64,000 bases of DNA from Enterococcus mundtii (lineage in GTDB: Bacteria; Bacillota; Bacilli; Lactobacillales; Enterococcaceae). The translations under genes and the position numbers were made by a program. The stretch is taken from NCBI RefSeq assembly GCF_002947535.1, contig NZ_PUAP01000050.1, forward strand, positions 39,595-103,594, given 5' to 3'. The notes beneath the pieces were generated by a model, which saw only the letters and a program-made list of their open reading frames with translations, searched no databases and was not told the origin of the DNA. Below, piece after piece: positions 1-8,905 of this stretch. Within the stretch, counting starts at the first letter, position 1, and every line of letters starts with the position of its first letter.

Positions 1-974
1 GTGCATCAGGAACAGCAACTGCAGCATTGATTACAGATACAGGTGGCGTCGACGACCGTTCATTCAACCAGTCAGCTTGGGAAGGGTTAGAAGATTGGGG
101 TAAAGAGCAAGGCTTGTCACGTGGAAACGATGGCTTCCAATATTTCCAATCTGCCAATGAATCAGATTATATTCCAAATATCGATCAAGCGTTAAACGCT
201 GGCTTCAAAACAATTTTTGGGATCGGGTTTAAATTGAAACCTGCAATCGAAGAACAAGCAACAAGTAACCCTGAAACAAACTTTGCAATCATTGATGATG
301 TGATCGAAGGAAAAGACAACGTCGTTTCAGCAACATTTAAAGACAACGAAGCTTCTTACCTTGCAGGAATCGCAGCAGCTTACACAACTGAAACAAATGT
401 GGTTGGATTTATCGGTGGTGTTAAAGGTGAAGTAATCGACCGTTTTGAAGCTGGTTTCAATGCCGGAGTTAAAGCAGGCGCTGAAGCGTTGAACAAAGAC
501 ATCGAAGTATTGAACCAATATGCAGGTGATTTCTCAGCTCCAGATAAAGGACGTTCAATCGCACAAGGTATGTACGCACAAAATGCTGACATCATTTTCC
601 ATGCTTCAGGTGGTACAGGTAACGGTGTCTTCCAAGAAGCAAAATCATTAAATGAATCAGGCGACAAAACAGTTTGGGTAATCGGTGTTGACCGTGACCA
701 ATCTGACGAAGGAAACTACACATTGAATGGTGAAGACAAAAACTTCACATTGACATCAACACTTAAAGGTGTAGGAACAGTTGTAAAAGATTTAGCTCAA
801 CAATCAGCAGACGGTAACTTCCCTGGTGGCGAACACACTGTTTATGGTTTGAAAGAAGACGGTGTAGGTATCACTGAAGGCCAACTTTCTGACGAAGCGA
901 AAAAAGCAGTAGACGAAGCAAAAGAAAAAATCATTTCAGGTGACATCGAAGTTCCTGAAACTCCTGAAAGCTAA
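1..974 (+). CDS. BMP family nucleoside-binding lipoprotein (5' partial)
   Basis: The gene enters from the left edge; the reading frame starts at base 3 and 323 codons are visible, so the signal peptide and lipobox lie outside the window. The visible protein begins near the family's first substrate-loop motif, ITDTGGVDDRSFNQSAW, and contains the BMP/PnrA periplasmic-binding-protein fold motifs (FGIGF, VGFIGG, ASGGTGNGVFQEA, IGVDRDQ). PnrA-type proteins bind purine nucleosides at the outer face of the membrane. The genes for an ABC ATPase and two permeases follow on the same strand, and deoB, punA and deoD come after them, which supports nucleoside uptake. The exact ligand is inferred. Confidence 0.93.
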   Translation, partial: ASGTATAALITDTGGVDDRSFNQSAWEGLEDWGKEQGLSRGNDGFQYFQSANESDYIPNIDQALNAGFKTIFGIGFKLKPAIEEQATSNPETNFAIIDDVIEGKDNVVSATFKDNEASYLAGIAAAYTTETNVVGFIGGVKGEVIDRFEAGFNAGVKAGAEALNKDIEVLNQYAGDFSAPDKGRSIAQGMYAQNADIIFHASGGTGNGVFQEAKSLNESGDKTVWVIGVDRDQSDEGNYTLNGEDKNFTLTSTLKGVGTVVKDLAQQSADGNFPGGEHTVYGLKEDGVGITEGQLSDEAKKAVDEAKEKIISGDIEVPETPES

Positions 975-988
975 TAAATACCATTTCT

Positions 989-1022
989 ATAGCCTTGTTG
1001 GACAATTGTTTAACAGGGCTAT
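989..1022 (+). terminator. Stem-loop after the BMP gene
   Basis: Arms 989-999 and 1012-1022 pair 10 of 11 positions plus one G-T wobble, 15 nt after the stop codon. No clean T-run follows immediately; a run of seven T lies about 25 nt further on. It may protect the 3' end of the binding-protein mRNA or terminate only partly. Confidence 0.45.
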
Positions 1023-1055
1023 CGTTTAGTTATCTACTAATGTTGTTTTTTTATG

Positions 1056-1180
1056 CAAGTTGCTAGGTACCCCGATTTGGATAAGGGAACAACTTGTTAC
1101 AAGTAGCTTAGCTTCTTGGATTTTGGTTACTCGATGAGCGACGTTTTGTGAACGATCGTCATCGTCCCTTTTATTTTTTA
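1056..1180 (+). promoter_or_regulatory. Structured leader/attenuator-like region before the ABC transporter genes
   Basis: A 7-bp perfect helix (1056-1062 with 1090-1096) overlaps a second possible hairpin (1092-1097 with 1099-1104). They are followed by a longer bulged hairpin (1133-1145 with 1151-1163) and a T-rich stretch at about 1169-1179, which looks like an intrinsic terminator. The mutually exclusive helices resemble an attenuator or a partial terminator that would make binding protein exceed transporter. No known riboswitch class could be assigned. Confidence 0.35.
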
Positions 1181-1221
1181 AACAATGTCGCCTGGATATA
1201 AATTGTTAGGATGTGAAAAAT

Positions 1222-2784
1222 GTGGATCAAGAAAATATTGTCATCGAAATGCGAAATATCACGAAACAATTCGGTACTTTCAAAGCAAATGACAACATCA
1301 ACCTTCAAGTAAAAGCAGGAGAAATCCATGCCTTGCTTGGTGAAAATGGTGCAGGTAAATCAACGTTAATGAATGTTTTATCAGGTCTTTTAGAGCCAAC
1401 ATCAGGTGAGATTTTGATGCACGGCAAAGAAGTAAACATCACGAGCCCGACGAAAGCCAATCAATTAGGGATCGGAATGGTGCATCAACACTTTATGTTA
1501 GTCGATGCATTCACAGTAACAGAAAATATCGTACTAGGAAGTGAGCCAAGTGCAGGCGGTATCTTGAATCGCAAGAAAGCCCGGGAAGAAATCAAACGAT
1601 TATCTGAACAATACGGCTTAGCAGTGAATCCGGATGCGTACGTTCGTGATATTTCTGTCGGTATGGAACAACGTGTGGAGATTTTAAAAACACTTTATCG
1701 TGGTGCAGATGTCTTGATTTTTGATGAGCCGACAGCTGTATTGACGCCGCAAGAAATCGATGAATTGATCGTGATCATGAAAGAGTTGGTCAAAGAAGGA
1801 AAGTCGGTCATTTTGATCACGCATAAATTAGATGAGATCAAAGCAGTTGCCGATCGTTGTACGGTCATTCGCCGTGGTCAAGGGATCGGAACTGTCAATG
1901 TGAAAGATGTTTCTTCGCAACAGTTAGCCGATATGATGGTCGGAAGAACCGTTTCATTCAAAACAATGAAAAAAGAAGCACGTCCACAAGAAGTGGTGCT
2001 TTCTGTAGAAAATCTTGTAGTTAAAGAAAACCGTGGATTAGAAGCGGTAAAAGATTTGAGTCTAGAAGTTCGAGCGGGTGAAGTGTTGGGGATCGCTGGA
2101 ATCGATGGGAATGGCCAATCGGAGTTGATTCAAGCGTTAACCGGTTTACGTAAAGTTGAAAGTGGAACGATTCGTTTGAAAGACGAAGAGATCACGAATA
2201 AAAAACCACGTAAAATCACAGAATCTGGGCTAGGACATGTGCCAGAAGATCGACATAAATATGGCTTGGTTCTTGATATGACTTTATCCGAAAATATTGC
2301 CATGCAAACCTACTATCAAAAACCGTATAGTAAAAATGGCTTGTTGAACTATGGTGTGATGAATGAACATGCCAGAGATTTAATCGATGAGTATGATGTA
2401 CGAACAACGAGCGAATTAGTGCCAGCGAAAGCTTTATCGGGTGGGAACCAACAAAAAGCCATCATTGCTCGTGAAATCGATCGTGACCCTGATCTGCTGA
2501 TCGTTGCGAATCCGACACGTGGGTTAGATGTTGGTGCAATCGAGTTTATCCATAAACGTTTGATTGAACAACGTGATAAATTCAAAGCAGTTTTATTGGT
2601 TAGTTTTGAATTAGAAGAAATTTTAAATGTGTCCGATCGTATTGCGGTAATCCATCAAGGAAAAATCGTGGGGATCGTTGATCCAAAAGAAACATCTGAA
2701 AACGAGCTAGGTCTATTGATGGCGGGTTATACTTTAGAAGAAGCACGTAGAGAGTTAGAAAAGGTTGGTGACACACATGAATGA
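1222..2784 (+). CDS. Nucleoside ABC transporter ATP-binding protein (NupO/RbsA-type, two ABC domains)
   Basis: This 520-residue protein powers nucleoside import with the two permeases that follow. Two ABC domains are fused in tandem. The first has Walker A GENGAGKST at residues 40-48 and Walker B LIFDEP around 165-170. The second has a degenerate P-loop (GIDGNGQSE), a good signature LSGGNQQKAI, and a degenerate Walker B (LLIVANPTRGLD) in which the usual acidic residues are lost. This asymmetry is typical of RbsA/YufO-type ATPases. The GTG at 1222 is chosen because AGGATGTGA (1208-1216) is an 8/9 match to the ribosome binding site; the in-frame GTG at 1213 lies inside that site. It overlaps the next gene by 8 nt. 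Confidence 0.93.
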   Translation: MDQENIVIEMRNITKQFGTFKANDNINLQVKAGEIHALLGENGAGKSTLMNVLSGLLEPTSGEILMHGKEVNITSPTKANQLGIGMVHQHFMLVDAFTVTENIVLGSEPSAGGILNRKKAREEIKRLSEQYGLAVNPDAYVRDISVGMEQRVEILKTLYRGADVLIFDEPTAVLTPQEIDELIVIMKELVKEGKSVILITHKLDEIKAVADRCTVIRRGQGIGTVNVKDVSSQQLADMMVGRTVSFKTMKKEARPQEVVLSVENLVVKENRGLEAVKDLSLEVRAGEVLGIAGIDGNGQSELIQALTGLRKVESGTIRLKDEEITNKKPRKITESGLGHVPEDRHKYGLVLDMTLSENIAMQTYYQKPYSKNGLLNYGVMNEHARDLIDEYDVRTTSELVPAKALSGGNQQKAIIAREIDRDPDLLIVANPTRGLDVGAIEFIHKRLIEQRDKFKAVLLVSFELEEILNVSDRIAVIHQGKIVGIVDPKETSENELGLLMAGYTLEEARRELEKVGDTHE

Positions 2785-3910
2785 TCGTAGCGAAAGGTTC
2801 CGTAATCTGCTAGTGCCTATATTTTCGGTTATTTTAGGGTTGATTCTAGGTGCTATTTTGATGGTTGCCTTTGGTTATCATCCAATCCAAGGATATTCTT
2901 CGATGTTGAATGCTTCGTTAGGTTCACAACGAAGTATCGGTGAAACGTTAAGACAAGCAACACCTTTGATTTTTACAGCCTTAGGTTTTTCTGTTGCAAA
3001 TTCAGCCGGATTCTTTAATATCGGGCTTTCTGGACAAGCACTTTGTGGCTGGATCATAAGCATTTGGACGGCGTTAGCTTTTCCAGATCTACCAAAAATC
3101 ATTTTATTGCCAATGTGCGTGATTTTAGGTGCACTTGCTGGGGCAATGGCCGCAGCTATTCCAGGATTGTTACGTGCGTTCTTTGGAACAAGTGAAGTTA
3201 TCGTAACGATCATGATGAATTATATTTTGCTCTATTTAAGTACGTATACACTTCATGAAATAATGCCTGAATCTTATCGTTCAAGTTTAGACTCTTCAAA
3301 TATGATCAGTGAGAATGCTTCCTTACGTATTCCTTGGCTGACCCAGATGTTTGGAGGCTCTCGTGTGAATGGCGGACTCTTCTTGGCACTGATTGCGTTA
3401 GTGCTTGTATGGATCGTCATGAAGAAAACAACCTTAGGCTTTGAGATCCGTTCTGTTGGATTGAATCCATATGCCTCTGAATATGCGGGAATGAGTAGTA
3501 AACGAACAATTGTCTTATCTATGGTTATCTCTGGTGGATTAGCTGGACTAGGTGGTGTGGTCGAAGGACTGGGAACATACCAAAACTTCTTCGTTCAAAC
3601 AACTTCATTATCCATTGGGTTTGACGGTATGGCCGTTTCCTTATTAGGTTCTGGTTCTGCCATCGGGATTTTGTTATCTGCGCTATTATTCAGTGTTCTA
3701 AAAATCGGTGGATTAGGGATGCAAACTGGTGCTGGGGTACCGTTTGAAATCGTCAATGTATCGATTGCCTTGATCATCTTCTTCGTGGGGATCAACTTCT
3801 TGATTCGTTTCCTTATGGCGAAATTCTTCCAAGGGAAAAAACAAGAAGAGATCGTCGCAACGATTGAAACGAAACCAAATCATCAAAATCAAGAAGGAGG
3901 AGAGCTGTAA
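2777..3910 (+). CDS. Nucleoside ABC transporter permease 1 (NupP-like)
   Basis: A 377-residue polytopic membrane protein of the BPD_transp_2 (RbsC/LivH-like) permease family. Hydrophobic segments run through the protein, starting at about residues 10-32, and family-typical stretches include GFSVANSAGFFNIGLSGQ and GGLAGLGGVVEGLG. It should form the membrane channel with the following permease. The ATG at 2777 has AAGGTTGGTGA just upstream and overlaps the ATPase gene by 8 nt, so the two are translationally coupled. An in-frame TTG at 2765 is less likely because it falls inside that ribosome binding site. The short tail after the last membrane segment is rich in charged and polar residues. Confidence 0.92.
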   Translation: MNDRSERFRNLLVPIFSVILGLILGAILMVAFGYHPIQGYSSMLNASLGSQRSIGETLRQATPLIFTALGFSVANSAGFFNIGLSGQALCGWIISIWTALAFPDLPKIILLPMCVILGALAGAMAAAIPGLLRAFFGTSEVIVTIMMNYILLYLSTYTLHEIMPESYRSSLDSSNMISENASLRIPWLTQMFGGSRVNGGLFLALIALVLVWIVMKKTTLGFEIRSVGLNPYASEYAGMSSKRTIVLSMVISGGLAGLGGVVEGLGTYQNFFVQTTSLSIGFDGMAVSLLGSGSAIGILLSALLFSVLKIGGLGMQTGAGVPFEIVNVSIALIIFFVGINFLIRFLMAKFFQGKKQEEIVATIETKPNHQNQEGGEL

Positions 3911-4866
3911 TGTCAACAGTAGAACTGATTTCCTTGATCCTTACATCAACACTTGTTTATTCAACACCGTTGATTTTAACCTCCTTAGGCGGAACGTTTT
4001 CTGAACGAAGCGGGATCGTCAACGTTGGGTTAGAAGGCATCATGGTGATGGGGGCGTTTAGTGCAGTCGTCTTCAACTTGACGATGAGTGACACATTAGG
4101 CTCAATGACTCCTTGGATCGCTATTTTAGTCGGTGGCGTGGTTGGTGTTCTCTTTTCCTTGATACATGCAGTCGCTACGGTCAGCTTACGAGCGGACCAT
4201 ATCATCAGCGGAACGGTCATCAATTTGATGGCACCTGCTTTGGGTGTATTTTTGATCAAAGCATGGTATGGTAAAGGTCAAACAGATAATATCTCACAAA
4301 ACTTAGGTTACTTTTCATTCCCTGGACTATCTGATATTCCAGTGATTGGTCAAATTTTCTTTAGAAGTACGTTTTTACCAGCGTATTGTGCGATTTTGAT
4401 TGCTGTTATCGCATGGTTTGTCATCTTCAAAACTAAATTTGGTTTACGTTTACGTTCTGTTGGGGAAAATCCGCAAGCTGCGGATACACTAGGGATCAAT
4501 GTGTACGCGATGCGCTATTCAGGTGTCTTGATTTCTGGTCTTCTTGGAGGAATGGGTGGGGCTGTTTTTGCTCAATCGATCTCTGGGAACTTTTCAGCAG
4601 GAACGATTGTCGGTCAAGGGTTTATCTCAATGGCTGCAATGATTTTTGGTAAATGGAATCCACTAGGCGCGATGGGCGCATCCTTATTCTTTGGGTTTGC
4701 ACAAAGTTTAAGTATCATCGGCGCACAATTACCAGTGATTTCTTCAATTCCACCAGTTTTACTACAGATTGCACCTTATCTGTTAACGATCATCGTTTTA
4801 GTCGCTTTCTTAGGTAAAGCATCTGGTCCAAAAGCAAACGGTAAGAATTATATAAAATCCAAATAA
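3910..4866 (+). CDS. Nucleoside ABC transporter permease 2 (NupQ-like)
   Basis: A 318-residue polytopic permease, partner of the preceding one. The start overlaps the previous stop by one base (TAATG) behind a GAAGGAGGAG ribosome binding site, so translation is coupled. Motifs of the family include LTSLGGTFSERSGIVNVGLEG near the N-terminus and GGMGGAVFAQSISGNFSAG late in the protein. The paired unequal permeases following a double-ABC ATPase and a BMP lipoprotein match the B. subtilis NupNOPQ and lactococcal BmpA-NupABC arrangement. A terminator closes the unit. Confidence 0.92.
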   Translation: MSTVELISLILTSTLVYSTPLILTSLGGTFSERSGIVNVGLEGIMVMGAFSAVVFNLTMSDTLGSMTPWIAILVGGVVGVLFSLIHAVATVSLRADHIISGTVINLMAPALGVFLIKAWYGKGQTDNISQNLGYFSFPGLSDIPVIGQIFFRSTFLPAYCAILIAVIAWFVIFKTKFGLRLRSVGENPQAADTLGINVYAMRYSGVLISGLLGGMGGAVFAQSISGNFSAGTIVGQGFISMAAMIFGKWNPLGAMGASLFFGFAQSLSIIGAQLPVISSIPPVLLQIAPYLLTIIVLVAFLGKASGPKANGKNYIKSK

Positions 4867-4879
4867 TCGTTTAGTGATT

Positions 4880-4926
4880 AAAAAGGGCGGGTTACGGGAA
4901 GTTTTTTTCGGCTCGTCCTTTTTACT
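4880..4926 (+). terminator. Terminator after the nucleoside transporter genes
   Basis: Arms 4880-4891 and 4912-4923 pair 10 of 12 positions with G-T wobbles at the other two. The right arm ends in a T-run. Placement is 14 nt after the stop of the second permease. Confidence 0.75.
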
Positions 4927-4960
4927 TTATAAAGAAAATAAATAGAAAGAAGGAATACTC

Positions 4961-6127
4961 ATGTTTAAACGTGTACATTTGATCGTCATGGATTCAGTCG
5001 GAATCGGAGAAGCACCCGATGCCGAAAAATTCGGAGATAAAGGCTCGGATACTTTAGGTCATATTGCCAAAGAAGCTGGGTTGACGATACCCAATTTGGA
5101 ACAACTTGGATTAGGAACGATTCGTCCTTTAGAAGGGGTCGAAGCAGTGCAAGATCATCAAGGGTATGCGACAAAATTGGAAGAAGTTTCTGTCGGCAAA
5201 GATACAATGACAGGACATTGGGAAATCATGGGCTTGAATATCAAAACCCCATTTCGTGTTTTTCCAAACGGCTTCCCTGATGAATTATTGAAGAAAATCG
5301 AAGATTTCTCTGGACGTAAAATCGTTTGTAATGAACCTTATAGTGGAACAGCGGTCATTGACGACTTTGGTGAGCATCAAATGAAAACCGGCGACTTGAT
5401 CGTTTATACGTCAGCTGATCCAGTGTTACAAATTGCAGCACATGAAGAAATTATTCCTTTAGAAGAACTTTATCGGATTTGCGAATATGTTCGTGAAATT
5501 ACAAAAGATGATCCTTATATGATCGGTCGGATCATTGCCCGTCCATACCTTGGTGAGCCAGGTAACTTTACGCGAACAAGCAACCGTCACGATTACGCAT
5601 TAGATCCATTTGGACATACGGTTTTAGACTCATTGAAAGAAGCGGGCAAAGATGTTATCGCAGTCGGTAAGATCAATGATATTTTCAATGGTCAAGGTAT
5701 CACCGATTCTGTCCGCACGAAGAGTAATATGGACGGCGTGGATCAATTATTGAATGTGATGAAACAAGACTTTACTGGTTTGAGTTTTACAAACTTAGTC
5801 GATTTTGATGCATTATACGGACACCGTCGTGATGTAGTTGGTTATGCACATGCTATCGAGGCGTTTGATTTACGTATTCCAGAATTATTAGATGCAATGG
5901 CTGATGATGATCTATTATTGATCACGGCTGACCATGGGAATGATCCAACCTTCACTGGTACCGACCATACTCGCGAATATGTGCCACTACTTGCTTACAG
6001 TAAACAAATGAGTGGACAAGGTAGTTTACCACAAGGTTATTATGCGGATATCTCTGCAACGATTGCCGAAAACTTTGACGTAGCAGCAACTGAAAATGGC
6101 GAAAGCTTTTTAAAACTATTGAAATAA
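4961..6127 (+). CDS. deoB: Phosphopentomutase
   Basis: DeoB interconverts (deoxy)ribose-1-phosphate and (deoxy)ribose-5-phosphate using two Mn ions. The 388-residue length is normal. The metal-binding alkaline-phosphatase-superfamily motifs are present: [11 protein letters not shown] at the N-terminus, the [11 protein letters not shown] region holding the phosphorylated threonine, and [12 protein letters not shown] with DHTREYVP near the C-terminus. The ribosome binding site AAGAAGGA precedes the ATG at good spacing. It sits downstream of a nucleoside importer and upstream of two nucleoside phosphorylases, so it handles the pentose-1-phosphate those enzymes release. Confidence 0.97.
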   Translation: MFKRVHLIVMDSVGIGEAPDAEKFGDKGSDTLGHIAKEAGLTIPNLEQLGLGTIRPLEGVEAVQDHQGYATKLEEVSVGKDTMTGHWEIMGLNIKTPFRVFPNGFPDELLKKIEDFSGRKIVCNEPYSGTAVIDDFGEHQMKTGDLIVYTSADPVLQIAAHEEIIPLEELYRICEYVREITKDDPYMIGRIIARPYLGEPGNFTRTSNRHDYALDPFGHTVLDSLKEAGKDVIAVGKINDIFNGQGITDSVRTKSNMDGVDQLLNVMKQDFTGLSFTNLVDFDALYGHRRDVVGYAHAIEAFDLRIPELLDAMADDDLLLITADHGNDPTFTGTDHTREYVPLLAYSKQMSGQGSLPQGYYADISATIAENFDVAATENGESFLKLLK

Positions 6128-6212
6128 CGACGCGCATCATCCATCAATGAATCATCATTGGCTTTATTATGTAAGATAGAATAATCAAAATTTTATATAT
6201 AGGAGAAAAACA

Positions 6213-7028
6213 ATGAAATTAAATGAGATGTTACAAGAGACGACAGCGTTTATCAAAAGTAAAGGCGTTGGAACAATCGATTTTGGCATGATCTTAGGTT
6301 CAGGTTTAGGTGAATTAGCAGAGGAAATCGAAGAAGCAATCGTGATTCCTTATGACAAGATTCCGTTCTTCCCAACTTCGACAGTTGTTGGGCATGCGGG
6401 TCAACTTGTCTATGGAACACTTTCAGGTAAAAAAGTACTCGCGATGCAAGGACGTTTCCATTTTTATGAAGGTCATTCGATGCAAACAGTCACTTATCCA
6501 GTACGAGTGATGGCTGCATTAGGCGCTCATTCAGTTGTTGTGACGAATGCGTGTGGTGGCGTGAATGAATCATTTGCACCAGGTGATTTGATGCTGATCA
6601 CGGATCATATCAACTTTACAGGTCAAAATCCATTGATTGGACCAAATGACGAAGAAATGGGCCCTCGTTTCCCTGATATGAGTGAAGCTTATACAAAAGC
6701 GTATCGTGAAATCACAAAAGCAGCAGCGGCATCGCTAGACGTAGAATTAAAAGAAGGCGTGTATATGGGCTATTCTGGTCCAACGTACGAAACACCAGCT
6801 GAGATTCGCATGTCCCGAGTGATGGGAGCAGATGCAGTGGGCATGTCGACTGTACCAGAAGTCATTGTTGCAGCCCATAGCGGTTTGAAGGTCTTAGGAA
6901 TCTCTTGTATCACCAACTTAGCCGCTGGTATGCAAGCAAACTTGAATCACGAAGAAGTCGTTGAAACAACTGAAAGAGTCAAACAAACATTTAAATCATT
7001 GATCAAAGAAACACTTTCTTTACTATAA
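6213..7028 (+). CDS. punA: Purine nucleoside phosphorylase (PNP/MTAP family)
   Basis: This trimeric-type purine nucleoside phosphorylase (271 residues) splits guanosine/inosine-type nucleosides with phosphate. Family motifs visible are ILGSGLGELAEEIE near the N-terminus, the phosphate/substrate loop segment GRFHFYEGH, VVTNACGGVN, GPTYETPAEIRM and GMSTVPEVIVA, followed by ISCITNLAAG. AGGAG lies 8 nt before the ATG. It is homologous to B. subtilis PupG. With deoD immediately downstream, the cell has two phosphorylases of different fold and specificity side by side: this one usually prefers 6-oxopurines, while DeoD accepts a wider range. Confidence 0.95.
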   Translation: MKLNEMLQETTAFIKSKGVGTIDFGMILGSGLGELAEEIEEAIVIPYDKIPFFPTSTVVGHAGQLVYGTLSGKKVLAMQGRFHFYEGHSMQTVTYPVRVMAALGAHSVVVTNACGGVNESFAPGDLMLITDHINFTGQNPLIGPNDEEMGPRFPDMSEAYTKAYREITKAAAASLDVELKEGVYMGYSGPTYETPAEIRMSRVMGADAVGMSTVPEVIVAAHSGLKVLGISCITNLAAGMQANLNHEEVVETTERVKQTFKSLIKETLSLL

Positions 7029-7051
7029 AAAATTGATTGAGAGGTCCGAAA

Positions 7052-7759
7052 ATGAGTGTTCATATCGAAGCAAAACCAGGAGAGATTGCAGACAAGATTT
7101 TACTTCCTGGCGATCCACTAAGAGCGAAGTATATTGCAGAAACTTTTTTAGAGAACCCAGTTTGCTATAACCAAGTACGCGGTATGCTTGGTTATACTGG
7201 AACGTATAAAGGGGAAAGAGTCTCTGTTCAAGGAACAGGAATGGGTATGCCCTCAGCGATGATCTATGCGCATGAGTTAGTCAATTCTTATGACGTAAAA
7301 AAATTGATTCGTGTTGGTACGTGCGGTGCCTTGTCAAAAGACGTACATGTTCGCGACTTGGTGTTAGCACAAGGAGCTGCGACAAGTTCTTCTATGATCG
7401 AAAAAAATTTCAACGCCTTCCACTTTCCACCCATCTGTGATTTTGACTTATTGTTAAAAGCATACGAAGTGGCAAAGGAAAAAGGCTTTACTACACATGT
7501 CGGCAATGTACTATCAGAAGATTCTTTCTACAAAGATGATTTGACAGAGACATTCAAGTTAGCAGAACTTGGTGTGATGGGCGTGGAAATGGAAGCTGCT
7601 GCGTTGTATTATCTAGGTGCAAAATACCATGTGCAAACACTAGCGATCATGACTGTCAGTGACCATCTGATCACCGGCGAAGAAACAACAGCCAGCGAAC
7701 GTCAAACAACATTCAACGACATGATTGAAGTTGGATTGGAAACGGCGATTCAAGGGTAA
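7052..7759 (+). CDS. deoD: Purine nucleoside phosphorylase, DeoD type
   Basis: A hexameric-type (UDP/PNP superfamily) purine nucleoside phosphorylase of 235 residues, the usual DeoD length. Conserved segments are [40 protein letters not shown], the substrate motif [10 protein letters not shown] and the catalytic-Asp region [10 protein letters not shown]. The start is the ATG at 7052 behind GAGAGG; an upstream in-frame TTG at 7037 would place the ribosome binding site inside the gene. It lies 23 nt after punA and is the last gene of the salvage cluster. Confidence 0.96.
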   Translation: MSVHIEAKPGEIADKILLPGDPLRAKYIAETFLENPVCYNQVRGMLGYTGTYKGERVSVQGTGMGMPSAMIYAHELVNSYDVKKLIRVGTCGALSKDVHVRDLVLAQGAATSSSMIEKNFNAFHFPPICDFDLLLKAYEVAKEKGFTTHVGNVLSEDSFYKDDLTETFKLAELGVMGVEMEAAALYYLGAKYHVQTLAIMTVSDHLITGEETTASERQTTFNDMIEVGLETAIQG

Positions 7760-7776
7760 ATAATCACTAAATAATA

Positions 7777-7830
7777 AAAAAATGACTGTCCAACTTTCTT
7801 TTAAGAGAAAATGAGGCAGTCATTTTTTTT
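7777..7830 (+). terminator. Terminator after deoD
   Basis: Perfect 12-bp stem (7777-7788 with 7817-7828), A-rich on the left and ending in eight T on the right. It closes the nucleoside salvage unit. Confidence 0.85.
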
Positions 7831-7835
7831 GATAA

Positions 7836-7876
7836 ATAAAAAAAGACTAGAAAGAAGAGGCATTCTTCCTAGTCTT
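7836..7876 (-). terminator. Terminator of the secreted-protein gene (minus strand)
   Basis: Arms 7843-7856 and 7863-7876 pair 13 of 14. On the minus strand the stem is followed by a T-run (complement of the A-run 7838-7844). It is 48 nt past the stop of the minus-strand gene. Confidence 0.8.
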
Positions 7877-7924
7877 AAAAGCTGCTACGTTGACGATCAA
7901 CAGTAGTTGCTAATTACTCTGGAA

Positions 7925-8779
7925 TTAAATATCAGCATCCAAAGTCAGTGACTCTAATAATACTCGTCCTGCACTACCACTTCCAGGGAATCCATGTAAT
8001 CGATAAACTTCGACCAGTTGCCCTTTTCTACCTGCAAAAGCTCGGCGTGCTTGAACCATTCCATCAAATCTTCTGATAGAAGAATAGTAGGCAATTCCTC
8101 TATGTGTCTCAAAAATATATCTTCCGTCGACATAAACGGCGTATCTATGTGAGCTGTTAAATTGTTCGTTAGTTATAGTTAAATAAGCAAATGCTTGACT
8201 TCCTTCTCTCCCTGCAGATAATAAACGAGTTTCAGTGACGCCTGTTTCTACTTGAATATTGTCATATTGCGCCCAACCATTCCATGTAGAAGCAAAACGG
8301 ACAAGGTATGTATTTTCAGTGTCTGGAGTCGTGAATGTAAGCTTACCACGTTCCCAGTTCTCATTATTATGTTCACTACGTTCTAATACATCGAAACCGA
8401 CACCGTGATTCATGATCCCCAATTCAACACGTCCAGGTGCTGATTCGCTTGCTGCAACATCATAACTGAATGTATACGTGGTATTTGGTTTTAATGTCAC
8501 ATATTGGTGAACATTCTCGCCATTTCTTGCTAAAGCAAAGTTATTTCCATTAACGGTTTGAAGTGTGGGATTATTTGAATCTGGGTCACTAACGATCCAA
8601 CGATCAAACCCGTCATTAAAGTCACCATTATGGATATACAATTGTTGCTCAATTGCCTGTTTGCTTGTACTAACGAAGTCAGTTGTTGATAGACTTGTTG
8701 CGAATGTCGAAACGGATCCTCCTAAACTTAAAAATACCATACCTGCTGCCATCATTGTTTTTAAATTATTTTTGATCAT
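7925..8779 (-). CDS. Secreted protein with a carbohydrate-binding-like beta-sandwich domain
   Basis: The protein has 284 residues from the ATG at 8779, preceded by GAGGAG. Residues 1-27 form a Sec signal peptide (charged MIKNNLKTMM, hydrophobic core, likely cleavage after STFA). Residues about 47-180 look like a CBM4/9 (CenC-like) jelly roll: the start IHNGDFNDGFDRWIV, then LKPNTTYTFSYDVAA, and the end WAQYDNIQVETG are typical of these domains. The remaining 100 residues form a second beta-rich part with YAVYVDGRYIFETH, for which I recognise no family. No LPXTG anchor, membrane segment or catalytic module is seen, so it is probably released into the medium. Binding of a glycan is inferred from the fold only. 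Confidence 0.75.
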   Translation of the reverse strand: MIKNNLKTMMAAGMVFLSLGGSVSTFATSLSTTDFVSTSKQAIEQQLYIHNGDFNDGFDRWIVSDPDSNNPTLQTVNGNNFALARNGENVHQYVTLKPNTTYTFSYDVAASESAPGRVELGIMNHGVGFDVLERSEHNNENWERGKLTFTTPDTENTYLVRFASTWNGWAQYDNIQVETGVTETRLLSAGREGSQAFAYLTITNEQFNSSHRYAVYVDGRYIFETHRGIAYYSSIRRFDGMVQARRAFAGRKGQLVEVYRLHGFPGSGSAGRVLLESLTLDADI

Positions 8780-8801
8780 CTTGTATCTCCTCACTCTATA
8801 T

Positions 8802-8830
8802 TTTATATTTTTTTTGATTTTGTTTGTAAG
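8802..8830 (-). promoter_or_regulatory. Promoter of the secreted-protein gene
   Basis: Read on the minus strand, CTTACA (8830-8825) and TATAAA (8807-8802) are separated by 17 nt. Transcription would start at about 8795, leaving a very short leader that just contains the ribosome binding site. Confidence 0.6.
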
Positions 8831-8891
8831 ATGCAGCCATATAGTTTGTCTGTATCTCACAAATTAATCATAACCGAGAAAATAGCGGTCT

Positions 8892-8905
8892 TGTAAACGC
8901 TTTTT
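8892..8905. promoter_or_regulatory. Possible cre (CcpA) site
   Basis: TGTAAACGCTTTTT matches the cre consensus TGWNANCGNTNWCA at 12 of 14 positions; the last two bases differ. It lies about 110 nt upstream of the secreted-protein start. Carbon catabolite control would suit a carbohydrate-binding secreted protein, but the right half-site is poor. Confidence 0.35.

Noticed and set aside
1106..1117. GCTTAGCTTCTT, a 12-mer also found in a preQ1-II riboswitch loop as I remember it
   Set aside because: The flanking sequences cannot form the required P2 stem and the downstream pseudoknot part is missing; the gene downstream is a nucleoside transporter, not a queuosine-precursor transporter.
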